Source: Funneliformis mosseae | Lineage: Eukaryota > Glomeromycota > Glomeromycetes > Glomerales > Glomeraceae | DNA: 31,256 nt | Reading direction: 5' to 3' | NCBI GenBank assembly: GCA_910592005.1 | Contig: CAJVPP010000489.1 | Location: 1 to 31,256, forward strand | Shown: positions 10,978 to 23,055 of the stretch, piece after piece | Layout: each line of letters opens with the position of its first letter | How positions within the stretch are numbered: position 1 is the first letter of the stretch | Notes under the pieces: generated by a model | Told to the model about the DNA's origin: nothing | The model's database searches: none | Seen by the model: only the letters and a program-made list of their open reading frames with translations | Translations under genes and position numbers: made by a program

Positions 10978-11380
10978 TAGGGATGGTAACGATCGGTCAT
11001 GGTTCGGGCAGAGGCCTTTGACCGACCGGTTAATGATAACAGTATTTGGCTTGTTAGAAAGTTTTTTATTTAGCCAAATATTCTAATTTTAATTTTTGCT
11101 TTAACAATTCTACCATGGCATTTTTTTAAATTCTTTATATAAAAAATAATTTTTTATGTTTTGATTTTACTTATTCTTTTGTCAATAAGTGTATTCGATG
11201 GTGTGGCATTTTCGTGAACTTTAAAAATAAAAAAAAAAATATAGATTTTTTTTACTAATTAAAACATGGCTAAAAAGTGGTTGTCAAAGTCGGTCAAAAC
11301 AGGTTGATTAACCAGTTAGTCAGAAGCCGATATCGGGTCACGGTCATGACCGGTCATGACCGTGGCCATTAGCATTCCTA
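10978..11380. mobile_element. hAT-like miniature element
   Basis: The left end reads TAGGGATGGTAACGATC and the reverse complement of the right end reads TAGGAATGCTAATGGCC. Both continue into GGTCATG words, and the right side carries a doubled CGGTCATGAC. The flanks share TAATCTGT (10970-10977) and TAATCTAT (11379-11386), 7 of 8 identical, which fits an hAT 8-bp target duplication; the exact right border is uncertain by 2 bases. The interior is AT-rich and non-coding. The ends are strikingly GC-rich against the surroundings. Confidence 0.65.
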
Positions 11381-12079
11381 ATCTATGATTAAACACTGAA
11401 TATTGTATAATTTTTGATATGCATGTTTTAAATGAGGTTTAATTTCCAAAAGATCAATATTATAATAATTACATTTTGTAATTAATTTAATTTAAAAATA
11501 ACTTTACTGGTTAGTATTACATTTAACAGAAAGAACCATAATTTAAATTAAAAACTACTATTCAATCCTAAAATATTTTTATTAAATCATAAATTGCATT
11601 ATAATTATTATTCAACTTTTCTTCTTCAATAAATAATTGTACCTTATATAGAAAATGTTAAAATACACATTTAAACTAATTGCTAATGTATTTTTACAGA
11701 ATTATTGATAAGAATTAAAAATTTTCTACTTAAATTTCTATAATTAATAAAAATTTTAAAAGTTTGATTATATAACTATTAGTATTATTAAATTATTTAT
11801 CATATTTTATAGCAGCTAATTTTATTGATCTTTACATATAAAAGTATATCAATTGCTACCTTTTTTATAAATGTCAGTAATTTTATTTTCAATAATACAT
11901 ATTTTTTTATTTTATTTATAAAACATTTACTTTTTTAATTTTTTGATTATATATTTTGATATAACATTTTATATAATTAATTATTATTATCTAATATAAT
12001 TAGAAAGTTTATAATTTATATAGAGAAATACTAGTATTCTATTTCATAAGTTAAGTGAATTTACTATCAGAATTTTAAA

Positions 12080-13110
12080 ATTTTTAATTTATATAAATAA
12101 ATTTATTTGCATTAATTATATATGCAAAAATGACTTTTACATAAAATGATTTTGAAAAAAAGAAAATTACATGTTAAATATAACTTTAGATAAATGTAAA
12201 GAAATACAATATAATAAAAAAAGGATTATCAATAAATATCAATTTATATATACAGTCTACCCTTAATATAATGAAGTAACTGTTAACTTTAACTTTATTA
12301 TAGTAAATTAGTGAAAAATTTAAAGAATTTGATTAGCTACTTTATTATAGAGAAGGAAAATTGATATATTTAATTGATCAATCATTATATGATTTATTTT
12401 ATCAAAATTCGCTATATTAAGGATAGACTGTAATAATAAAAAATTGCTAAGATTAAATTATAATAATAATTTGAGCTATTGTTTAAACTAATTATAATAT
12501 ATTTAAACTCTAAAATATTTTTTTTATCAGAATAAATTGATTCTTTAAAAGCAATTTCATGATACTAAAACTTGTATTTAATATATTATCTCTTATTTTT
12601 CTTTTATGACCCTTCTAAGATTTCTTGTTTATACTTAGTTAAATGATTTTTAATCTCTGATAAATATTTTTTATTTGAAGATTAGCCTTTATCTTATATT
12701 AAAGTAGATCTAAAATTATAGAAATACTAAATATCTTAATTTAAGCTATTTTCTAAATTTTTATTTTTTACAGATAATGCAAGTATTTACTATTCAATAA
12801 ATTATTATAAAACTTTTTAAAAATATTATTAAAATTATTAGTAAATGTTAAATTTAAAGCTTTTTTACAAAGCTTAAGCATATTTTCATAAAATGTTTTG
12901 TTAAATTCTCAATAAGCTTAATATAAATTACTTATCTATAAATATTATTTAATATTTAAAAGATCTAGTTAAAAATAATTCATGTTTTTTATTTTAAAAT
13001 AAGTAAATAAATTGTTAAAATACTAGTGAAAAGATATTAACTTTATATTAAATTGTATTTTTTTTAAAATAAATTATTATAGCAAAAAAATATTTACAAG
13101 TAAATTTAAT
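12080..13110 (-). repeat. Degenerate repeat family, copy B (inverted relative to copy A)
   Basis: The reverse complement of this segment aligns to 4015-4870 over its whole length apart from the 178-bp insertion at 12253-12430. The alignment resumes on the other side of the insertion: GATATTTATT, TTTCTTTACAT and GTCATTTTTGCA all recur in the expected order. Copies A and B lie in opposite orientation on the two sides of the first gene segment. The identity of the family is unknown. Confidence 0.8.
12253..12430. mobile_element. 178-bp MITE with perfect TA flanks, nested in repeat copy B
   Basis: The left end is CAGTCTACCCTTAATATA and the reverse complement of the right end is CAGTCTATCCTTAATATA. 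In the first 22 bases there are three mismatches, all transitions. TA flanks both sides (12251-12252 and 12431-12432), as in Tc1/mariner-type insertion. The corresponding position in copy A (near 4690) is uninterrupted, which shows the empty site. The interior has a direct repeat CTTTATTATAG and no ORF. Confidence 0.85.
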
Positions 13111-15537
13111 ATAAATTAAATAGAAATATATATAATAATATGATATATTATTAAATAATATGATAAACTATGAATAATTAATTATAAATTAAAGATATTT
13201 TACTTTTCAGATTTTATCTATTATGCTACTAGAACAATTTTCTAAAATCATATTAAGTAATGTCTATAAACTTTATAATTATCTTTTATAAAATTTATAT
13301 TATATCAATTTGATTTTTAAAATAAAAAACAATAATATCTTAATTATAAATTAATAAACTAAAATAAATTAAAGCAATTACTTATTAAATAATACTTTTA
13401 TTATCTTGCAATATTACTCAATATAGAAAGCTTTTTAGTATTTATTTTCTTTGTAAAGCTAATGAATTTAATATAAGATATATTTTATAAACATTATTAA
13501 TAGTTTAAAATAATGTTAGATACATGAAAAAATCTGTTTAGATTTTGATGAATATGAAATATATAATATTGAATAATAATATTAAAATAATGATTAGTTA
13601 TTGTAACTTTTATTATAAAATCTGCATCTATAAATAGTATTATTAGTTAAAAACTTATAGTAATTTTATATATTTTAAAATTTATTCATAGTATCAAAAG
13701 TTATATGAAAAATGCATATTATATGAGCATTAAATATCAAATATACGTCAAAAAATAATATTGAATATTAGATTCTATAATATAATACTAATATATAAAA
13801 TATCAATAATCATTATTAAAATAAGTTACATATTACTTATATAATATATATATTTCATATAATAATCAATATATATCAATTTAATTATTTATTTATTTAG
13901 ATCATAAAATTTATTAAATTTATTATAATTACAATAACTGAATATATAATATATAAATTAAATAATATATTTTATATTACACAAATATTTTTTTATATAA
14001 TTAATAAATTACAAAATATTACATTTTAAAAATTAATACTAAATCTATTTTTATAAAATTAATTCTAATATTAAACAAAAATTATCATTATTTAAATACT
14101 ATAAAAAAGAATTAATTTATTTTATTATATTATTAATTAAAAATACAATAAAATAAAATATATATTTATTTAATTATCATCATTATCTTTTTCAATATTA
14201 TTGAGATATTCATCAATAACTTATTAAATTAAATTGAATTTAATAATAAAATAAGATTAAACTAAGTTAATATTATATTTTAATTTCTCATCTTTATTAT
14301 ATTCTTTTAATATTTAATTTATATAAGTGAATATCATTTCTCTATAAAAAGTTATAGTTTATATATTAATATCAAAAGTTATATAGATAATAGTGATTAT
14401 AAATATATAATTATATACTATATATATTTATTTTCTTTAATACTTTGTTTTTAATTCAATTTATATAAATGTCATTTTTATTAATACTATCTCTATTTGA
14501 TTTAATAAATTTTTCTTTGCTCACTTCACATTAAGTAAAGTTTTTTATTTTAGAATATTCTTTAATATTACTTTATGAACTGGAATTTTACTAATAAAAA
14601 CTTTCTTAAAAGTGCTAAAAATTATATTTTTGATATTCTTAATATAATTAGTATACTTCATTTAAAATTTATTATATATTTATATATCTATTTTATTAAT
14701 CAATATTATAATAATTTTATCTAATAGAATATCAATATATAATAAAACTTATATGTTGTAATACGTTCATTTAAAAACTTTTCTATCTACTGGTTATATT
14801 TTCTATTTTTTTTAATTTTTTCTGAATATGACTCTAATAAATGATTATATATGAATCCACTCATAATTTTGTCATTTGGTTTTTATTTACAAAAAAAAAG
14901 TTTAATATAAGTATTACTTGTAATTTACTAAAATGTTATTAAAATAAATAGCTGATAAATTATTATTAGAAAATAAATATATTAAAATTTTAAATTATAT
15001 AATATTTATATTATACTAAATAAGATTCTTTTCTTATTAATTTCTTTAGTTTTAATATTATCAGATTTTAAGATATTATTATAAATTAATTCTTTAATAA
15101 AATTACTTATAGCTTATTTAATACGTAAGAATATTTCTTAGCAATAAGTGCTTATCAAAATATATATAAAAATAATTAATTAAAGTGTAACTTTAGGTGA
15201 TATTATAGAATTAAGCAATGAAAATTCTAATATAAATAAAAGTTTTAATAAAATTTAAGTAAGAATTTATCAAGTGATAATGAAGATTTAATAAATGATA
15301 ATAATTTCAAATCTATCATTAAAATTTAATATAGATATTAGTTCAACTTAAAAAGTTCAAGAGATAAATAATAAAATACCATTATTTTTTAACTCAATAT
15401 ACTAATTATTTATTCAATTAGTTATAAAACATAAACTTTCTAATTTTGCAATAAATGATATTATTCAATTATTTAATAACTTCTATATAGATCTGACTGA
15501 AATTTTGCCAATTAATATTAAGTTAGCATAAGTATTA

Positions 15538-15797
15538 TAGTCATTCCTTTCTATAGTCATTCTCTGTATAATCACATCATATAAATTCCTTATTATAAGC
15601 ATACATTTTATAACAATTAATATCTATTAATGTTATATAAAAAACACCTTTATAATTACTGTATTTTTATAGTTATATCCTTTCAGAACTAATACTTAGT
15701 AATAATATATAAAAATCTTTCTATATAATAACTTTTAATTATAATCACACTTTTTATTTTTAGTCTTAAAGAGTGTGACTATAAAAAGGGACAATTG
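15538..15797. mobile_element. Probable TA-flanked MITE with subterminal hairpin
   Basis: CCTTTCTATAGTCATTCTCT (from 15546) matches CCTTTTTATAGTCACACTCT read from the opposite strand at the right end (15789 downward), 16 of 20. TA lies outside both ends (15536-15537 and 15798-15799). Within the right end, 15739-15785 forms a local hairpin with TCACACT / AGTGTGA arms. No ORF is present. The outer 8 bases match poorly, so the borders are approximate. Confidence 0.5.
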
Positions 15798-18519
15798 TAT
15801 TTAATTTAATACAAATTTTTCATATTCTTTATGAAAAACTATTGTTATAAGATATAATCAAATACAATATATATTCTATTATCACATAATATATTATATA
15901 ATTAAAGAATTATTAAGCAATTTAAATATATTTAAATATTGTATATTTAATTATATATCCAAATATATAATAAATAATAAAGGTAAAAAAAAAAGATACT
16001 ATTTTAAAATATATAATGCAAAGTAATAGAAATAAGTTCAAAAATCAATTAATAAAAATTTTAAAGTACTTTCTATAATTATTTTTTCTAATATTATGAT
16101 ATATAATATGTTTAGAAAATATTTAAACATCTATATTAATATTAGAAAATTAGACAATTTTGGATAATTTTGGACAGATTATGGATACATTTTTCTATGT
16201 CTAAAACCTTGTTCAAAATATTTAAAATTAAAAAATGTATTCAAAACCTAATATTGATCTATATTCTTAATATTAGATAATATTTTAATTTATATTAAAA
16301 TAAGTCAAATGCTAAAGCATTATCATTATATTTATCTAAACTTAAAATATCTAATAATAAAAATAGGATTTTTTTAGCAAAATATCATCTTTTTTACAAT
16401 TCTATGAAAATTATTATTAAACTTATTTAGTCTAAAATAAGTGTTGATTTATACATTAGTAATAAAATAAAATAGTATTATTCATTTATGATATATTTCT
16501 TAAAGATCTACTTAAACATTATTTTATAATATTAACTTATAATTCAATTAATTGTAAGATACCTTATCATATATGTATAATACTAAAAGATAAATTTAAT
16601 AATATATTATTAGATTATTCAATAATTTAATTATATACATATTAGAAAATAAATTAGCTGATGAATATTTTTTACATAAAATTAAAAATCTATTTTGAAA
16701 ATTACTATAAATATATTATAATAATATAAAATCAATCAATTATAAATTAATTTACATTAATTAATTATTAAGATAAATTAATATATATTAAACTTATTTA
16801 TCAAATCAGATATATTATCTAAATTTTAGCTTATATAATTATCAGTTAAATATATACAAGAATTATTGAAGAAATAATATAATTCTGATAATATAATTGA
16901 ATTTGATAATAATTTCATACATTTTAGATTTAAGTTATTCAAATATAAGTTAGATAATATTAAACAATTTATAGCAGATAAGTTTCATACAATAATGTAT
17001 CAATTTGTATTTATAATTGATAAAATTATCAATTTATTATACAAACCAAATTGCATTACAAATATATGGATAAAAAATTTGTTTAAATATATATATATTA
17101 GAATAAAATATATATCTTTTCACATAAAAATAAATTTATAAAATTAGATTTAAAAACTTTTAAGTAAGTAAACAGATTCAATTATTAATTTATATATATA
17201 AAAATATATTTTTAACATATTTATATTTATATAATCACTTATAATTCAATGAATAAAAGATTTATAAATTTATTATCATTATATTTACTATCATAATTAC
17301 AATTGCCAAAATTATATAATTAGAATTATCATATTATTATATAAATTATTAAATATAGTGTAATAAATAACTTTACTACAGAAACATATAAATCATTACA
17401 TAAGAAATAGACAAAAATTCTTATAAAATGAGCAACAAATACAATATAATATTATAATAATATATACAGTAAATAAAAATTAAATTATGTTAATATTAAT
17501 TATAAATAATGATATTAAACTAAATATATTATTTGTATTATTTATGATTAAGATATAAAAGTAAAGTATACTTAAATACTTACTTTATTTTTTAACTACT
17601 ATTATTAAAAATATCAAAAATTCATTATTAATAATGAATAAAATATTGCTATCTTTAAACTATCAATATTTGATGAATTTATTGCATCCTATAAATTTAC
17701 AAATTTCTCTAATATTAGAAATATTAGAAGTATTTAATCAATTCCTATCAGTATTAGATAAGTTTTATAATCTTTATAAGAAATTAATAAAAAATAATAT
17801 AAATAATAAAGAAATTATATTATATTATATAAATCAGCAATAATATTTAGTAGTAATACTATTAGTATAAATTTTAATTAATATCAATAAGCAATATTTG
17901 ATAATATTTCAATTAATATAAATTATAATAAAATTGAAGATTATACAATAATATAATATATGATGAAATATATTTTAATAAGATAACTTCAATTATAATA
18001 GATAATTATTATTATTATACATTTAATTATTTTATATTTTAATAGAAATTAATATTATGTTTTATTAAAATTATAATAACAATTATCAAGACATTTAATT
18101 TGATATTGATATGATGATATAATTATAAAAATATAAATAAAGTAAGTATAAATATCTATTATTAAAATTCACTTTTAATATAAATTTATTCCTATTAAAT
18201 TAAATATAGAACTAGTACATATAATATCATGATTTATAAATAATAATGAATATTTTTAAATTTTTTTATGTTTAATTTATATTTAATTATTTATTTATAA
18301 TACTAATATAATATAAATTTTATACTAAATATAAATAAATTAATAAATAATTTTAAATATATTTTATAATAAAAAATTTATTAATGAGAATAAATAATAT
18401 TAACTAAATAATAATAAGAGGTATTATTAGATTTATGTATCAGAATTTTATAATGCAGTTATTCTGATTTAAAATTAATATGAATAGGTCATATAAGCTT
18501 ATATAGTAATATTAAAGTT

Positions 18520-18665
18520 TTAAATAGATTAGTTCATATCAGGTTAATTAAATTATCTAAATTAAGAGGATTAGGTCAAATCAAATAAAAATCTGACTAA
18601 TTTAAATTTTCATTTGACCTGATCTAACTTGACCTAACCTAATCTAATGTAATATAATCTAATTA
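18520..18665. repeat. Palindromic block of degenerate pentamer repeats (TAGGT / ACCTA type)
   Basis: The right half reads as successive pentamers ACCTG, ATCTA, ACTTG, ACCTA, ACCTA, ATCTA, ATGTA, ATATA, ATCTA, grading into plain AT. The left half carries the reverse-complement form. GGATTAGGTCAAAT (18568-18581) pairs with ATTTGACCTGATCT (18612-18625). It shares the word TAACTTGAC and the palindromic layout with the block at 1-135, and may be the same repeat class at a later stage of decay. Confidence 0.55.
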
Positions 18666-19795
18666 AATTATTTAAAAAAAATGATATAATATATTTGATT
18701 TGATTTAAAATTCTAATTTATTTTATTATTTTCTTTTACTTTTTCCTATAAAAAATTATATACAAAATGATATAGAAATTTTTAATTTGATTATTAATTA
18801 CAATTATATGATTAATTATAATTGTATAATTAATATTACTAAAAATTAATTTTTTAATTTTTTTTTTAAACAGTTATATTTTTTATCTTTTTTAATAAAA
18901 AAAAAATATTTTTATTTTATTTAACATAATTTTTAAAAAAAATACCTTATTTTTAAACTTAAATACTTGAATTTGTAAAGAATTTTTATTAATATAATTG
19001 TTTTTGTTTTTGTAGATTTTAATTTTTTTTAGATCTAAAAGTTATTATAAAGACATATAATAATTACAAAAAAATTAAATTTTTATATCTAAAATTATTA
19101 TAAAAAATATTATTATTTATTATTATAATTATAATTATTAAATAAAATCTAATATTTAAAAATTGTTTATAATACTTAAATAATTTTTAAAATAAAAAGA
19201 CATTGGTATTTCTAAGAAAATAAAAATTTAATATTTAATCAAAATAATTAAAAAGATTGGATAAACAAAAAAAAGATTTAATTAATGTATTTTTAAAAAT
19301 ATTTAAATTATATAAAAGAAAATTATACAATTAGAAGATATTTTAATTAATTGGATTATAAAGCAATAATAATTACAAAATTCTATAATATAATTATTAA
19401 TAATTATAAAAGCATTATTACTTTTATAAAATAAAATCTTTAAACTTATCAGATATATAAATATTTAAATTTTTAAATAAATAGTTTAATAGTTTTTAAA
19501 TTAATATAATTTACCAATTGATATTATATAATTATCACATAATATTTACCTGAAAAATCCAGAAAAACAAATTTTTTAAATTATATTTCAAATAAATATA
19601 ATTAATATAATTATCCTTTAGAAATATAGATGAAACTTCTCTTATTTTTGATATACCTAATCTAATAATAATTGAAAATATGATATTTATACAATTAGCA
19701 TTAGAATTATAAATAATAAAAAAAATTTTACTTTAGTTTTTAGATATATAGTTAATAGAATAAATTTATCCTTAGTTATTGTTTTTAAATTAAAA

Positions 19796-19830
19796 AATAT
19801 ACCTTAAAAAACTTTTTTAAAGGTATATTT
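19796..19830. repeat. Short near-perfect palindrome
   Basis: AAATATACCTTAAAAAA is mirrored by TTTTTTAAAGGTATATTT with almost no loop. It is one of the few palindromes in the island that contains paired C and G. The function is unknown. Confidence 0.45.
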
Positions 19831-21899
19831 ATTTATGTAAATAAAAAAGTTAGATTAATAAAAATAAAATGCTATAGTAAATTGAAAATATATAGATTAA
19901 ATGATCTTTATTAAATAATCTGTGTTTATTTTAATTTTTAATTCATTATATATATATATAATTAATTCAATTAAAAATCAATTTGCTATAAAAAATACAA
20001 ATATAACAGTTATTTTTAATAGCTTAATATCAAAATTATAACTATTAAATATTGTAATTAATAAAAGTTTTAAATTTAAGGTATAGATAATTTTATTTTA
20101 TATTATATTATATTTTATTTTTATTATATACATACTAATAAAATTAATTAAAAAAGTCATATACTATATAATTAATAGATGATAGATAAAATTTATAAAA
20201 CTATATTCTTAAATTATATTAAAAGATTATCATATTCAAAACTAGCTGAATAGTTAAAAATTATGTAGAAATCATTCAAATTAATTAAAAATTCATTTAA
20301 ATTATGTGAAATATCTATTGTAAAGTATTTAAATTTAGCTTAATTTTAATATATTTAGTATTTTAATTATAATAATTTAATTATTATAAAAAAATTTAGA
20401 AAAAAAAATTGAATAATTATATTATATTATATATTATATTATTATAATATTTGACAATATAAATTACTATAAAGAGTGTCTTATAATAATACCTCTTTCT
20501 CTTTCAGCTTAAATGATTTTATTTTAAATTTTAATTGAATAGAATAATATTTTAAATATTGTTTAAATACTTTAAAAAAATAAATATTTGTCTAATATAG
20601 AATTCTTTAAATCACTACTATTAGATTTATTATAAAATTACTATTTTCTGATAAAAAATCATTTTCTATTTTATTTAATGGTAAAAGAGTTAAGAAATTC
20701 TCAATTTTATTATTATTATATTAAAAAGATAAATTTTTTATTTAAATATAAAATTAAATTAAGTTAGTAAATTAGTCAAAAATATAAAATTATATATATT
20801 TATTATAAAAGCTATAGAATTTAAAAAGGAAAATAAAGTATAAAAAGAATATTTTTAGAAAATAAAAAATAAAAAAAATGTATACGAAAAGAGGTTTATA
20901 AGAATTTTAAAAGCTTAATTTATTTATATATTATAATATTAATATAATGATTATTGTATAATTTAATATAAGCTTATCATATGAATAAAGAAAGAATACT
21001 AATATCCTTCAGTATAATATATATATTCTTTATAATTTAAATAAATAAGTAATAATAATAATAATAAAATAAAATATATATTATATTAAAAAACTTTAAT
21101 TTATAAATAAATATTAATTATTATAAAGATATTAATTAATAGTAATTATATTTTAAGCTTTTTAGTATAGATTATTATTGTTATTTATTATTTAATTGAA
21201 TATTTTATTATTTATAATAAGAGCAATATTAGTAATATTATAAAATTTTAGAAATATAAAAGTATTATTATTAATAATAACTATTATTAGAATTTGCTAT
21301 TTATTATTATTGATAATGATTACCAGTATTCATAATTTATGTTGAGTTTATAATTCTAGCCAAAATTATAGATAGTATAAAAGTTATTTATATGATAAAT
21401 AATTTGTAATAATAAGTAAAAAATTTTAAGTTTCTAAAATAAATAGTAAAATTAAAACACAAGAGAAATATAATATAAGTGATAAATATAGGTTATAATA
21501 ATATGTAATAATTTTTATTATTATTTACTAAAAAAACTTAATTAGTTTAGAGTGTAATTAAAACTATTTACAATCTAGATATATTAATACAAGATGTCTA
21601 TTAATTCTTTTACTTTTTGTTTGAGTTGATGTTTATTAGTACATATTTATTTTATTGTTAATTTATTATGAATTACTTTATCAAATAAAAGTTATAATAG
21701 GTTGTATTTTTTACATTTTAGACTTGCAAATGATTTCTATTACCTAGTAATAATAAATTATAAACAATGATAATTTTTTATAAATAGATGATTTATAATA
21801 AGAAAAAGAAAAAAATAAATTCATAAACAAAAAAAATATACAAAAATTTTTATTATTTATTTTAATTTTACTTTAATTGTTTTATTTATTAAACTATCA

Positions 21900-22330
21900 T
21901 TATAATGTTTTATAATAATCCGAAAAAAATCACAAAATTTGGCTATAAAAATTTCAATTTTTGGTCTAATTAGAATTTGAAATCATTATAATTCCGGCAG
22001 ACACTAAATTTGGCCAGAATTTACGAATCGTAATGCTGGCCAACCTTGCTTAATTCCGGCCAAATCACAAATTTCACAGAATTTACTTTTATCACATACA
22101 AAATTTACTTTTTACCACCACAAAATCATGAATCCCATTTAATATTTCATGTGATCAATATACACGATGACGGGGGGGGGGGGGGGTCTGAAATCCTAAA
22201 AATTAAATGACGTCTTTTCTGGCACTCCCCTAATCGTCATTAATTAACGATTAATTTGAATAATCGATTGAATAAATTTTATGACGATGGATTGACTGAA
22301 TACAAAATTTTTGACCGATTCGGACCTCTA
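21900..22330. repeat. Repeat relics at the edge of island 2, with a G15 tract
   Basis: C and G reappear abruptly here. Related words AATTCCGGC, TTTGGCCAGAATT, ATTCCGGCCAAATCAC and AATCACAAAATTT recur in both orientations between 21925 and 22070, suggesting a broken short repeat. A run of 15 G lies at 22172-22186. The right end at about 22308-22330 (TTGACCGATTCGGACCTCTA) is, in reverse, a TAGAGGTCCG-type end reminiscent of hAT elements; no matching left end was found. Confidence 0.4.
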
Positions 22331-22824
22331 AAAAGAATATTATTTCATTATAAATATGTTTAATATAAAATAATTTTCAGTATTGTTCATTTTTTGAAAG
22401 ATAAAAATAATTTGCAAATTTATTATTATTTCAATTTGGTAAATCATATATTTTATAATAATTAATGAGTTTTAAAATAAAATACAAAGCATAATACATA
22501 ATTATAGAAATATATAATTTGAAACTTTGTTAGGTAAAATCATCGATCGCATGCACAAGATTGGTGTCACTTAAAAAAGATTTGTAGCACATAACATTTC
22601 TTAAATATTAGTAAATATAATATTTGTCAAACAGTGTGCATGATTAGTTTCGTTTTGTCACAAAATTAGTTCTGCAAGCTAAAAATAAAGAAGAAACGTT
22701 ATCTTTTCATCATAGTAGTTCCATAGTCAGTTGAAGATCAGTCTAACCAAATATTCAACCAATTCATATTAAACTTACCGTTTTTGATAGAAACGCGAGG
22801 AATATCAGTTAACTCGATTCGATC
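22331..22824. other. Intergenic, no gene seen
   Basis: Moderately AT-rich sequence leading up to a small ORF. On the minus strand a GGTAAGTTT donor-like word occurs near 22776, preceded by an open, protein-like stretch. No complete minus-strand gene could be built from it. Confidence 0.35.
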
Positions 22825-23055
22825 ATGATTACCGAATCCCGATGGATAAAGTATTCAGGGGATGAGAAAAGTACCAACGATTTTCACTTTGATCATCACG
22901 AACATGAAGAGGGCAAAATAATTCCCGAGAATTTCGTGATGCGATCATGCAGTGTTTATTGCTCGTTACAAAAATTTCATCAGTTAGTCCTTTTATCACT
23001 TCGAACAAAGCATACTAATAAAATGTCAAAAATTACCTGTAGAAAAAGAACCTGA
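22825..23055 (+). CDS. Small hypothetical ORF (76 aa), possibly an exon
   Basis: The frame starts at the first ATG after an in-frame TAA five codons upstream. Base composition is clearly richer in G and C than the flanks, and codon use looks coding for the first 50 residues. A His/Glu-rich patch (HFDHHEHEEGK, residues 21-31) and three cysteines (42, 46, 72) are visible. There is no signal peptide, membrane span or family recognised. It may be a short gene, one exon of a longer gene, or a remnant. A second small frame of 38 codons with a basic KKRK patch lies downstream at 23287-23403 and could belong to the same locus. Confidence 0.35.
   Translation: MITESRWIKYSGDEKSTNDFHFDHHEHEEGKIIPENFVMRSCSVYCSLQKFHQLVLLSLRTKHTNKMSKITCRKRT

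Larger units (their letters stand above)
11381..21900. other. Extremely AT-rich, gene-free island 2
   Basis: About 10.5 kb with very little C or G, almost no CG dinucleotides and stops throughout all frames. Recognisable contents are repeat copy B (12080-13110) carrying a nested miniature element, a second miniature element (15538-15797), a pentamer palindrome (18520-18665) and short hairpins (such as 19796-19830). Trinucleotide AAT/ATT runs occur, for example near 21050. No gene is supported. The uniform decay suggests old transposons altered by cytosine deamination; this is inference. Confidence 0.7.

Noticed and set aside
17634..17843. 69-codon ORF inside AT island 2
   Set aside because: Its composition is that of the island (Ile, Leu, Asn and Lys codons), it has no motif, and no coding signal continues on either side. 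It is probably a chance frame or transposon remnant.
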